A stretch of 64,000 nucleotides of DNA from DYEP01 sp040755615 (lineage in GTDB: Bacteria > Bacillota > Sulfobacillia > DUSP01 > DYEP01). A program made the position numbers and the translations under genes. Position 1 is the stretch's first letter. The number at the start of each line of letters is the position of its first letter. This document shows, one piece after another, positions 34,127 through 42,744 of this stretch. The notes beneath the pieces were generated by a model. It did not search any database. It was not told where the DNA came from and was given only the letters and a program-made list of their open reading frames with translations. The stretch lies in contig JBFMAL010000003.1 of NCBI GenBank assembly GCA_040755615.1, positions 34,581-98,580 on the forward strand. Reading direction: 5' to 3'.

Positions 34127-35819
34127 TCTTGGCACATCCACCTCAGAAATTGCCGTTTTGCGGGACGGAAAGCCGCTGGTCATCCCCAACCACCTGGGGG
34201 AATTCGTCACCCCCTCGGTGGTCGGCCTTTCCGATAACGGGGCCATTGTCGTCGGGAAAGAGGCCCGGGACCAGTTTCTTCTAAAACCCCACCATACGGT
34301 CATGGAAGTGAAAAGGCTGATGGGTAGCGGCGCCACAGTAACCATGGGCGGCAAAGAGTACACTCCGCAGCAGATATCGTCGTTCATTTTGGCCTATCTC
34401 ATGGACTGCGCCCGCAAGTATCTGGGTGAAGATATTACCAGGGCGGTGATCACGGTACCCGCCTATTTCTCCGATACCCAGAGACGGGCCACCGTGGAAG
34501 CGGGCAAACTCGCCGGGATCACGGTGGAGCGCATCATCAACGAGCCCACCGCCGCCGCCTTAGATTACGGGATCGAACATATGCGGGAATGCCAGAACAT
34601 CCTGGTCTATGACCTCGGCGGTGGCACCCTCGATGTAACCGTCTTGGAAATGTTCGAAGGCGTTCTCGACGTCAAAGCAAGCAGCGGCAACAACCAACTT
34701 GGCGGAAAAGACTTCGACCAGCGGCTCATGGATTACCTGATGCGCCGCTTTGCCGAGCGGTACACCGCCGATCTTTCACGTGACCCGCGGGCATTGCTGC
34801 GCCTGAAAGAAGCAGCGGAGAAATGCAAGATGGCCTTGAGCGAGCAGGAGGAGTACCACCTGGTGATACCGCTGTTGACTAGCGTAGCGGGCAATCCGGT
34901 TTCTCTGGAGGAAACGGTGACCAGGGAGACTCTGGAAAGCCTGATCAAAGACCTAATCGACTCCACCGCCAAACAGATCCACACGGCGCTGCAAGACTCG
35001 CGCCTCAGCGCCGCGGATATCGACCTGGTCCTCCTGGTGGGCGGCTCCACCCGTATTCCCTATGTACGTCGCTTTATCGAAGAGACGCTGGGGCAGACCC
35101 CGCGCTGTCTGGTCGACCCCGACTTGGCAGTGGTCAGGGGCGCGGCGGTGCAAGGGGGCATTCTCGACGGCCGGCTGTCCGACCGTGGCATTGTGATCAC
35201 CGATGTGTGCCCGTACACTCTCGGCATCTCCGTGCTGGACTACGTCGGCGGTTTCCCCGTTGCCGACGCCTTTGACGTGATTATCCCGCGAAACGTGACC
35301 ATCCCGGTGATCAAGGAAAAAACCTACGGGACGGTGGTCGACAACCAAACCCAGGTGGAGATTAACGTCTACCAGGGCGAATACAGGAAGGCTTCCCTCA
35401 ATAATTTTCTCGGTAAATTCATGTTGAAAGGGATCCCGCCGGCTCCAGCTTTTCAGGAGAAAATCGCCGTCTCTTTCGCCTATGACGTAAACGGCATCTT
35501 GCAGGTGGAAGGGAAGATAGTCAGCACGGGCAAAAAGGCCAACCTGGTCATCGAGACAACAGGCGTGGATATGGTTAACGAGGTCGACCTGGAAGGATGG
35601 GAAAAGGCGCCTCACGCCCGGAAATACAAGGCCATCATCAAGAGAGCCGAGCGGATGGTGAAAAACGACGAGGCACTGTTTTATGCGCTGGAGATGGAAA
35701 GCCTGGTTCGCAAAATCAAGGAAGGATTGGTGCGGGGCGACACACCGGAAACCCTCGACCAGTACAAGGAAGAGCTTCACGAGATTATCTATACCCTGAC
35801 GGAGACACAGGATGATTGA
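34104..35819 (+). CDS. Hsp70 (DnaK-like), variant copy
   Basis: Molecular chaperone of 571 residues, shorter than housekeeping DnaK (about 610-640). Actin-fold ATPase motifs are complete: IGIDLGTSTSEIAV, INEPTAAALDYG, VYDLGGGTLDVTVLE and LVGGSTRIPYVR. The substrate domain starts around residue 370 (VCPYTLGISV); the helical lid is short and there is no acidic disordered tail with EEVD-like end. ATG 34104 has GGAGG 12 bp upstream. It overlaps the TPR gene by 8 bp. Order GrpE-DnaK-TPR-J is a dedicated system rather than the main hrcA-grpE-dnaK-dnaJ operon. Confidence 0.88.
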   Translation: MSSIVGIDLGTSTSEIAVLRDGKPLVIPNHLGEFVTPSVVGLSDNGAIVVGKEARDQFLLKPHHTVMEVKRLMGSGATVTMGGKEYTPQQISSFILAYLMDCARKYLGEDITRAVITVPAYFSDTQRRATVEAGKLAGITVERIINEPTAAALDYGIEHMRECQNILVYDLGGGTLDVTVLEMFEGVLDVKASSGNNQLGGKDFDQRLMDYLMRRFAERYTADLSRDPRALLRLKEAAEKCKMALSEQEEYHLVIPLLTSVAGNPVSLEETVTRETLESLIKDLIDSTAKQIHTALQDSRLSAADIDLVLLVGGSTRIPYVRRFIEETLGQTPRCLVDPDLAVVRGAAVQGGILDGRLSDRGIVITDVCPYTLGISVLDYVGGFPVADAFDVIIPRNVTIPVIKEKTYGTVVDNQTQVEINVYQGEYRKASLNNFLGKFMLKGIPPAPAFQEKIAVSFAYDVNGILQVEGKIVSTGKKANLVIETTGVDMVNEVDLEGWEKAPHARKYKAIIKRAERMVKNDEALFYALEMESLVRKIKEGLVRGDTPETLDQYKEELHEIIYTLTETQDD

Positions 35820-36390
35820 AAACCTGTCCCGATGGTATTACAACCAGGGACTGCTCCGGGCCCGATCAGACGAGATCAGCGTGGCGGTGCGCTACCTGGC
35901 CAAAGCGGTAAGTTATGACAGCACCAACCTGGAGGCCTGGAACCTGGCCGGCCTGTGCTACTACCGGCTGGGCAGCTTTAAGACGGCCGAATTCTGCTGG
36001 GCCCGCAGCGTTTCCCTTTGCGGCGAGGGAAACCCGGCCACAGGCTACTTAAGCGACTTACGGAACGCCCTGGCGGAAAGCGCTCCCCATTTCTCCGCAG
36101 TGACCGTACTGTGCGAGCGCGGAGAGTACGCCCGTGCCGCCGCTGTTGTCGAAGCAGAGCTCTGCACCCGTCTTGGCGAATCGGCAGCCCTGCTCAATTA
36201 TCTAGGGATCCTGTATGCCCTTGGCCGTAAGACAAGCGCCGCCCTCCGCTGTTGGACAAACGCCCTGTCCGTCGACAAAGACAATCCCGACACCGCACGC
36301 TACCTGGCCGCCATGCAGCGCCGCCTGAGCTACAAGCTGCTTAAACTGAAGGATAGACTACTGAACAGGAAAGTGGTAACCGACAAATGA
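35812..36390 (+). CDS. TPR-repeat protein of the Hsp70 operon
   Basis: Soluble helical protein of 192 residues with about four tetratricopeptide-like repeats: ISVAVRYLAKAVSYDSTNLE, AWNLAGLCYYRLGSFKTAEF, LNYLGILYALGRKTSAALR and so on. It overlaps dnaK upstream and the J-domain gene downstream (4 bp). TPR proteins bind Hsp70 tails or clients, and an adaptor role is inferred. No signal peptide or membrane helix. Confidence 0.8.
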   Translation: MIENLSRWYYNQGLLRARSDEISVAVRYLAKAVSYDSTNLEAWNLAGLCYYRLGSFKTAEFCWARSVSLCGEGNPATGYLSDLRNALAESAPHFSAVTVLCERGEYARAAAVVEAELCTRLGESAALLNYLGILYALGRKTSAALRCWTNALSVDKDNPDTARYLAAMQRRLSYKLLKLKDRLLNRKVVTDK

Positions 36391-37736
36391 AGGACTACTA
36401 CGGCACGCTGAATATCCCCAAAAGCGCCACGGTTACGGATATCAAAAAGGCCTATTTCGGCCTTGTCCGGAAATACCCACCCGACCGGTACCCCGAGGCC
36501 TTTATGAGAATACGGGAGGCCTACGAGGTCCTGGTGGATGAAAACACCCGCAGGCAGTATGACGAGGTCGACTCCATGCCCGCCGACGTCAAACTTTACT
36601 TTGACGCGGGGCGCCAGGCCCTGGACCGGGGAGACGCTGCGGAAGCGATCCGGCTTTTGGAATGGGTAGTCAAATCCCACCCGCACTTTTCGGTTGTCAA
36701 CAGCCTGCTCGGTGAGGCTTATTTGAAAAACGAAAACAGTGGTAAAGCGATCCGCATCTTTGAGGAGCTGGTGGCACAACAGCCCAACCACGCCGGTTTC
36801 GCCCGGCAGCTTGCCCAGGCTTACGCCATGCGCGGCTGGCATAAGAAAGGCATTGAACAGTACCGCCGGGCGCTGTCCCTCGACGAAGACAACCTTTCCC
36901 TCTGGCTGGGGCTGATCGACTGTCACCTCGCGGTGAAGGACTTTGCCCAGGCCGTTGAGACAGTCATGGAAGGGCTGGAGGTCAGCAACAGAAAAGGCTG
37001 GGACAATCTCGAGCTGTATTACCACATGATTCAAATCGACATTTACTCCCAAGATCACTTGAACATGCGCAAGCATCTTGAAGAGATGAAGAACAGGGCC
37101 ATGCAAAGTGATGTCGATCGAGGCAATGTGGCCTGGTTTTTAGCATATCTCTCTCAAAGAATCCATAGCCTCGGCCTGTTCGAAGAGTCGGCGGCGACCA
37201 TTGACGCCGCCTCGGCTCTGCTTCCTGATGATGAAGAAATCGCCGAGATCAAGAAGGAGATAGACGTCAAGACCGTAATCCTGGGAGAACTGAAAAAACT
37301 TGAAGCGGACCACTCCATCAACAGCCTTTTGGCGGAAATGCTCGACTTTGAGCTACACATGTGTGGAAACAAATTCTGCCTTGAGTGTCCCATCACGCAG
37401 TTTTTCTTCGAGGCGGAGATTGTTGCGGAGCTTGCGACTTTCCGCCGAGATATCGCGCGCCTGAAATCAGCATATCCCCAGCTCTATAACCTCAAGAAAG
37501 AGTTTTTTGATCTTGCTTTAAACCCCAAAAAAGAAGATTACTTATTTGAAACATGCTACAAGAAATACAAACGCTATAAGAAGCTGGCCCCCAAGATGTT
37601 TGAATCTGAGGACGACGAAGAGGAGGACGAATTCTTCCCTCAACCGTACACCCGGCCCGGGCCGAAGGTGGGGCGCAACGACCCGTGCCCCTGCGGAAGC
37701 GGGAAGAAATACAAGAAGTGTTGCGGCAGGTCTTGA
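36387..37736 (+). CDS. J-domain / TPR / SEC-C protein with degenerate HPD motif
   Basis: Protein of 449 residues. Residues 1-65 form a J domain (YYGTLNIPKSATVTDIKKAY, later FMRIREAYEVLVDENTRRQY), but the loop reads KYPPDRYP, so the essential histidine of HPD is proline. Residues 70-240 are TPR-like helices. Residues 300-400 are an unclassified helical region with four cysteines (CGNKFCLEC). The C-terminus NDPCPCGSGKKYKKCCG is a complete SEC-C zinc motif, as in SecA. It is the last gene of the GrpE-DnaK-TPR operon. It may recruit client proteins; J stimulation of ATPase is doubtful without the histidine. Confidence 0.85.
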   Translation: MKDYYGTLNIPKSATVTDIKKAYFGLVRKYPPDRYPEAFMRIREAYEVLVDENTRRQYDEVDSMPADVKLYFDAGRQALDRGDAAEAIRLLEWVVKSHPHFSVVNSLLGEAYLKNENSGKAIRIFEELVAQQPNHAGFARQLAQAYAMRGWHKKGIEQYRRALSLDEDNLSLWLGLIDCHLAVKDFAQAVETVMEGLEVSNRKGWDNLELYYHMIQIDIYSQDHLNMRKHLEEMKNRAMQSDVDRGNVAWFLAYLSQRIHSLGLFEESAATIDAASALLPDDEEIAEIKKEIDVKTVILGELKKLEADHSINSLLAEMLDFELHMCGNKFCLECPITQFFFEAEIVAELATFRRDIARLKSAYPQLYNLKKEFFDLALNPKKEDYLFETCYKKYKRYKKLAPKMFESEDDEEEDEFFPQPYTRPGPKVGRNDPCPCGSGKKYKKCCGRS

Positions 37737-37764
37737 AGTATATCCGCCACGATATCTGCTGTGG

Positions 37765-38064
37765 ATTAGTAGTTTAGCTTTCCCGCCGGGAAGTCCCCGT
37801 CCTGAATGCAGTGAAGGGCGGGGATGATAGGCAGTTATTGTGCAAACATCTTTTGTGGTATAACATAGTAAAGCGTCTACCTGCAGGCAAGGGGTCGGAA
37901 TACGAACAGCGTCTTGCAACCCCGTATTCCGTAAAGCCATATGGGAAATGCCAGACGGACGAAGTAGGGTGGGAACCACCCGAATTCAGGCCCGTCTGAA
38001 GCACCGCGGGTTACTGATGAAGCGGGAAGCCCCTGCCTGAGCGGAGCGAAGGGAGGGGTAGTTC
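37765..38064 (+). mobile_element. IS200/IS605-type right end with omegaRNA-like sequence, no tnpB
   Basis: About 300 bp whose layout matches the 3' non-coding end of IS605-type tnpB elements: GTCTGAAGCACCGCGGGTTA, then GAAGCGGGAAGCCCCTGCC, a GC hairpin and GGGTAGTTCAC at the very end. A related hairpin (GGGAAGTCCCCGTCC ... GGGCGGGGATGATAGGCAG) lies at 37779-37830. No tnpA or tnpB coding sequence is present. The right end at 38064 falls on the stop codon of the - strand gene that follows. A transcript from a possible promoter near TTGTGC and TATAAC (37845-37865) would be an orphan guide-like RNA. Confidence 0.6.
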
Positions 38065-38836
38065 ACAAGAACCAGTTCGGACACCTCTCCTCTAGGAGCT
38101 CTCTGATGTCGTTGATCGCATCCTGGTTTAGTTTAACCCATTCGCTGATGATGTGCTGTGCGAATTGTTCCGGAACATCAACAGCCCAATTCTTGAACTG
38201 GGTCTCTGAATCGGTGTCAAACATGTATAAACCCATTATTATTCCTAATAAACATTCTTTGGCCTGATTAAACATTAATAGCCTCTGGAGTCTATCGAAC
38301 TGTTCCAGATATTCCTGTAAGGTTTCCTCGATCATGGTCCAGGCCATCTCGACCGGTTCAATATATTCATTCCGCGTACGCCCCGAACGCTCCCATAATT
38401 CTTCTACTTCAATCCGGCTTAAATCCCAGAAAACCTCTTCTGCAATACTCTCGGAATCAACCTCACTTAAAACCTCCTTTACTATCTTTTCAATTTTTGC
38501 CGCAATTTCTTTGTCTTCATTTGCCAGACGACGAAGAATAACCAGAGCATCTTCCCCACTGACCTCTTCAAGAAAAGGCCTGTTTTTGCATTTGTTATTT
38601 TGAGAACCGGCTTGTCCCATCAGGTATCCCTCCCAAACCTCACGATAAAGTTTTGTTAGCAGATTCCAATAATCGTCGTCCTCGTTATCAAAAAGCCAAT
38701 TAGGAATCTCCAAATGCGGATTAAGAAGAGCGGCGATTTCTCGTTCATCGCCTTCTATTCGACATATGATTCGGTGCATCAGTTGCTGGATCAATGCCAT
38801 AGACAGACAAAGCAGTTTTACATAGTTTATGGCCAA
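38063..38836 (-). CDS. Unknown acidic helical protein, insertion at its 3' end
   Basis: Protein of up to 257 residues, highly acidic and helical. The segment EPVEMAWTMIEETLQEYLEQ followed by LLGIIMGLYMF recalls uncharacterised proteins found near SWIM zinc-finger genes, but I cannot name a family. The start is uncertain: TTG 38836 or ATG 38800, neither with a good ribosome site. Upstream in-frame pieces with stops suggest an eroded N-terminus. The stop codon coincides with the right end of the IS605-type sequence, so the last residues may be altered. It may be a pseudogene. Confidence 0.5.
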   Translation of the reverse strand: MAINYVKLLCLSMALIQQLMHRIICRIEGDEREIAALLNPHLEIPNWLFDNEDDDYWNLLTKLYREVWEGYLMGQAGSQNNKCKNRPFLEEVSGEDALVILRRLANEDKEIAAKIEKIVKEVLSEVDSESIAEEVFWDLSRIEVEELWERSGRTRNEYIEPVEMAWTMIEETLQEYLEQFDRLQRLLMFNQAKECLLGIIMGLYMFDTDSETQFKNWAVDVPEQFAQHIISEWVKLNQDAINDIRELLEERCPNWFL

Positions 38837-39014
38837 AGGTTCTTACAGCCAACAGCAAATAAGTCCCCAATTGCACCAGGAACTGGACCAAAGCCTGCCT
38901 AAGCCAATTTCTTCTGAAGACGATGCGCATCTAATTCCCAAATTATCTGCTTCATATCATCAAGATTCACAACCTGCTCCCCTCTCAGTATATCAGACAT
39001 CAGCATCTTTTACG

Positions 39015-39066
39015 CTTTCAGGGTGGATTTGAGAAACAGTCCCCCAATATGGCTAAGTGTCCTCTC
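39015..39066 (-). pseudogene. Tail relic of a DUF3307 gene
   Basis: The - strand reads IGGLFLKSTLKA and stop, matching the end of the DUF3307 gene at 49666 (ILGGLFLKSALRA). Surrounding bases (TTTCAGGGTGGATTTGAGAA vs CCTCAGGGCGGATTTAAGAA) also correspond. Only about 50 bp survive. Confidence 0.55.
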
Positions 39067-39229
39067 AGAAACTCCTAACCGCCGGTAGTTTGAGCTTTGG
39101 ATGCATGCGAAATCCTATGTTTTTGTGTCTGTGCGGCTGCTACGGAGAGATAAATTGTCATAGTATGCCCTCAGCACAGTAGACCGCACTTGACAACTGG
39201 TAATTGTCCCCAAAATCGAGGTGGATGGT

Positions 39230-39560
39230 ATTATTTGCCATCACTTTGCTGCTGGGTGGTGTTCATTCGTGCTGCTCAATTGTGGCTCCCATGCCGACTT
39301 CCGCGAGTCTTCGTTTCCGTCGCTCAGGCTTCCCGCAACGACTCCGTGCTCGGCGTCGTCGCGCTCGCCGAGTTCAGGAAACTCTATGCCAAGGCCGTCT
39401 GGAACTCAGCCCATGACTCCTATGACTTCTACCGCCTGCACCACGAGTAGAACATAGAACCCTTCATAGAACTGAACGAACGGAACTCCGGTCACCGCAA
39501 GGTCTCTTCAATCGAGGTCAACGAGTACACCCAGGTGTCGTCCAACCCCAGGTGGCGTCT
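39230..39560 (+). pseudogene. DDE transposase relic
   Basis: Broken frames encode VLGVVALAEFRKLYAK, WNSAHDSYDFYRLHH, a TAG, then NIEPFIELNERNSGHRKVSS and IEVNEYTQV. This is the second-aspartate region of IS1182/IS4-like DDE transposases (DSAHD..., then PFI-LNERN). Neither end of the element is recognised. Confidence 0.6.
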
Positions 39561-39649
39561 ACAGGGTCAGCATGGCTCCTCAATCACTTGCTTCGGCTCT
39601 ATTCTTTCGTCTTCCCAGGGAGTTTCTGGGTGTTTCCGAGAGCACTCTA

Positions 39650-39975
39650 CATTGAGCAGTGAACACTTCCATGTCATGAGCGCCGGAAGTGCGGAGACTT
39701 CCTCAAGATCCACGTCAGGGTGGCAGCGTACTTCCCCCTTATACGGACCCCTGACGATGGAATGCTGCACGCGGTAAGCTTTAAGTAATTGGACGCTCCC
39801 CTTCCTAATCATGTAAAACCTATCAAACAAGCGATTCAGGTGTTCCGGGGCGATACCGTATCCTTGGTCTGCCACGGACATCAAGGTGTACCCATTAGCC
39901 TGCCTTGCCTACCAGGCTTCCTCCATGCGAGTATTTGACCACGTTATCTATCAAGTTCCTGAATACTGGCTCAAG
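39650..39975 (-). pseudogene. Fused relic of histidine kinase and glutamate dehydrogenase genes
   Basis: Bases 39808-39975 match part of the kinase gene at 28410-28590 (VADQGYGIAPEHLNRLFDRF kept), and 39652-39805 match the GDH gene at 26965-27110 (YRVQHSIVRGPYKG kept). Both are on the - strand and in the same order as the intact kinase, regulator and GDH genes. The whole response regulator and the flanking coding parts are missing, with the two halves joined at about 39806. It is a deletion product of a second copy of the 26-29 kb locus, not a fusion protein. Confidence 0.8.
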
Positions 39976-40139
39976 GAGCATTTTGTGGTGGTAATTGGGT
40001 TCTGCCAAGGTACAGTACGACACCATGTTGCCAGGGCGTTATCTTGCAATCCTCTCGGGGAGGGAACAAGACGCAGTCTCCTACAGGGCATTAGCTTGGT
40101 GAGGCACACAGCTTAACATCCTTCATTATCTGGTACCGT

Positions 40140-40586
40140 TCAGAGATCTTTGCTGGTGGGGCGCCCCTTGATAAGATCTGTCAGGGTAGACCTGTCGGCA
40201 CACAGAAGTTCCCTGATCTCTTTCTGAAACTCTCCGGGGTCTCTCGGCGTATGGGTACCCATGACCAGCTTGACATCCGGGTATGATTCACCGATTACCT
40301 TCAAGTACTTAACCTTGAAGGGACACAGTGCAGTGAGGCAAAAAGAGAAGTGGATCGCGTCGACGCGAAAGTCCGCGACAGACCGGACCCTGCGCAGGAT
40401 TTTCTCCTCCGCATTGACCGTGGGGCAGCCGGCACAGTTTATGATGCCGACGAGTTCGATGGGCTCATCCGGGGGGTACTCACTAAAAAAGCCACTGCGC
40501 TTTCGCAGGTCTGCGAGGCAAACCACAGAGGCGCAGTCTAAGTCCTGAGTACAGTTTGAACAGGTGATAATCCCTATCCTGGCCAT
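40140..40586 (-). CDS. CGGC-domain protein
   Basis: Cysteine-rich protein of 148 residues. IGIITCSNCTQDLDC at the start, VGIINCAGCPTVNAEEKIL in the middle and IHFSFCLTALCPFKVKY define a CGGC domain, thought to bind metal or carry redox cysteines; function is unknown. ATG 40586 follows GGAGGGAGTG at good spacing, and the frame open upstream is a relic of an MBL gene tail. It stands alone between relics. Confidence 0.82.
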   Translation of the reverse strand: MARIGIITCSNCTQDLDCASVVCLADLRKRSGFFSEYPPDEPIELVGIINCAGCPTVNAEEKILRRVRSVADFRVDAIHFSFCLTALCPFKVKYLKVIGESYPDVKLVMGTHTPRDPGEFQKEIRELLCADRSTLTDLIKGRPTSKDL

Positions 40587-40619
40587 TTGAACACTCCCTC
40601 CAGTACTGTGTTCCTTTAA

Positions 40620-40720
40620 AGTCTGCGCCGCCACTCTCGGGAAACCAAAGCCCACATCAAACTCTGCTCCGTCGGTGGCCACGGCAGGTTCCGTTTTCTC
40701 CAAGCCGCCTACCGCGCCGG
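40620..40720 (-). pseudogene. Tail relic of an MBL-fold gene
   Basis: The - strand reads LEKTEPAVATDGAEFDVG, matching LEEVEFPVAADGAEFDVG at the end of the MBL fragment at 30150. The stop is lost and the frame runs on. Only about 60 bp are alignable. Confidence 0.6.
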
Positions 40721-41131
40721 AGCGCCGCTTGGGGCTATACCTCAACAGGCGTGGCAGCAACCGCTCCACCTGTCGCAACCCGGTTTAAGCTCAATGATCT
40801 CCAGCGTAAAGGCGTTCTAGACCCTGAAGACCCGGGAAAAGTCACGGGCGGCAGGACCGGCTACCACCAGGGAGTACCGCCTCTTTCTGACAAGCCGGGC
40901 ACACAGGATGAAAGAGCGCAGGCCACCGAAATCATCTCAGTTGGTACATATGACCTCCGCCCTGATGCGTACACGCACACCCGTAATCCAAAAAAGAACC
41001 GACCTGAGAGTGCTGCACCATGAGATGCAAACGTTCATCCTCTTCCCGTACCGAAGGTACCGCTACTACCCCAGGAGCCTGACCCGTACTCCAGACCGTT
41101 ATTGATCCTCCTGCAAGCTGTCTAGTCCGGT
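40721..41131. other. Intergenic stretch, nothing recognised
   Basis: About 410 bp. Short open frames on the + strand have no ribosome site or domain. The decarboxylase gene ends at 41132 without an obvious terminator. Confidence 0.4.
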
Positions 41132-42538
41132 CTAGAGCGCATCCGCCGCGTTCTTAATGAGCTCCCAGGCCTCCCTCACGTGCTCTTCCGTAGTGGTGCG
41201 CTGGCCGATAGCCATGCGGATGGCATAGCGCCCCTTCAGAGAAGTGTGGGTCAAAAAAACCTTGCCGGAAGAATTTACTCGGTCAAGCAGGCTCTGGTTG
41301 AGCCTGGCAGTCTCTTCTTCGGACGCCCCCGGACGTTCCAGTCGGAAGCAGACCAGGCTGAACTCAACAGGGGCGAGTACCCTGAAACGTCTGTCTTCCT
41401 CAACCCAACCCTTGAAGAGCTGGGCGAGCCGAAGGTGTTGCCGGACCATTTCCCGAAGACCTTCCGCCCCGTACGAACGGATCACGAACCAAAGCTTCAA
41501 GGCCCTGAATCGCCTGCCCAGCTGGATTCCCCAGTCGCGATAGTTGTGGACCACTGCGTCATGCACTGTCTTCAGGTATTCGGGGTGAATCTCGAAGGTC
41601 CGAACGAGCAGCTCAGGGTCTTTCACAAAATAGGCGGAGCAGTCGAAATTGGTGAAAAGCCACTTGTGGGGATTCATAACAAACGAGTCCATCATCTCGG
41701 CGCCCTGCAGCATCCCTCGTTTCTCCGGAAGGATCGCTGCACTTCCCGCAAAAGCGGCATCTACATGGAGCCAGAGCCCGTGCCGCCTGCAGATCTCCCC
41801 GATAGGCTCAAGGGGGTCAACTGCGGTCGACGACGTTGTGCCGAGAGTCGCCACAACGCATGTCGGCCGCAGCCCCGCCGATTTGTCCTGCAGAATCGCA
41901 CGTTCCAGTTCCTCAGGCAGCATGGCGAAATCGTCTCCTGTAGCGACGCGCTTTAAGTAATCGCTCCCGTAGCCTGCGATCTTCACCGCCTTATCTATAC
42001 TTGAATGGGTCTCAGACGAGGCGTAAACCACCAGTGGCTCACGCGCCCCGATGCGATTGGATGAAAAGCCAGTGGCCGCCTCTCTGGCGGTGAGAAGGGC
42101 GCACAGCGTTGCAGTGGAAGCTGTATCCTGGATAACGCCGGCCATTCCTGCGGGGAGCCCGAGCATTTGACGCAGCCACTCCATAACCACCTCTTCCAGC
42201 TCAGTCGCAGCTGGGGAGGTGGCCCAGATCATACACTGGGCGCCAAGGCCGGCGGTGAGCAGCTCGGCAAGAACCGAGGGCGGGCTGTTGTTGGCGGGGA
42301 AGTAGGCGAACCATCCGGGGTGCTGCCAGTGGCTGATCCCGGGCAGGATGATCTCTTTGAAGTCGGAGAAGATGCGTTCCATGGGCTCCCCCTCTTCAGG
42401 AGGGACCTGCGGCAGCTGAGCCTTGATCTCCCCGGGCCGGACCGGGGAACGCACCGGGTAGCGACTGACGTCGCAAAAATAGTCGGCCACCCAGTCCACA
42501 AACTCGTATCCGAATCGACGGAAAGTCTCTTTATCCAC
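41132..42538 (-). CDS. Group II PLP decarboxylase (aromatic/acidic amino acid type)
   Basis: Enzyme of 468 residues related to aromatic-L-amino-acid decarboxylases. LHVDAAFAGSA holds the PLP-binding aspartate, MNPHKWLFTNFD the Schiff-base lysine, and HPGWFAYFPANNS is the N-terminal substrate motif of this group. The histidine stacking on PLP is in SSETHSSIDKA. It removes the carboxyl group of an amino acid (Trp, Phe, Tyr or DOPA are usual). ATG 42538 is preceded by CAGTC rather than a strong ribosome site, with GGAGG 10 bp further up. It lies downstream of the Wadjet operon on the same strand, 206 bp away, and is probably independent. Confidence 0.88.
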   Translation of the reverse strand: MDKETFRRFGYEFVDWVADYFCDVSRYPVRSPVRPGEIKAQLPQVPPEEGEPMERIFSDFKEIILPGISHWQHPGWFAYFPANNSPPSVLAELLTAGLGAQCMIWATSPAATELEEVVMEWLRQMLGLPAGMAGVIQDTASTATLCALLTAREAATGFSSNRIGAREPLVVYASSETHSSIDKAVKIAGYGSDYLKRVATGDDFAMLPEELERAILQDKSAGLRPTCVVATLGTTSSTAVDPLEPIGEICRRHGLWLHVDAAFAGSAAILPEKRGMLQGAEMMDSFVMNPHKWLFTNFDCSAYFVKDPELLVRTFEIHPEYLKTVHDAVVHNYRDWGIQLGRRFRALKLWFVIRSYGAEGLREMVRQHLRLAQLFKGWVEEDRRFRVLAPVEFSLVCFRLERPGASEEETARLNQSLLDRVNSSGKVFLTHTSLKGRYAIRMAIGQRTTTEEHVREAWELIKNAADAL

Positions 42539-42744
42539 AGTCGTGGCGCCTCCTTCAGCAGCCCTTTTTTCTCATATCACGTCAAAGATCGGCAATCTCG
42601 ACACACGAGGTTCCCCTGTATAGTGCAGTACCAGTTATTCTCTTGCGCCTCGAACTTGGAACTGGTAAAAACCGGGTATCTGGGCAGCGTGGCCTACCCT
42701 ACCCCCTGGTGCGCCGGTGCGGGCTCTTGGCTTCCTGTTTCGGG

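Noticed and set aside
37765..38064. Repeated GC hairpins as a CRISPR array
   Set aside because: Two related hairpins of unequal length with no regular repeat-spacer unit and no cas genes; an IS605-type end explains them better.
39567..39884. 105-codon open frame on the - strand looking like a kinase-dehydrogenase fusion
   Set aside because: Both halves are shortened copies of genes at 26-29 kb joined by a deletion; no start signal.
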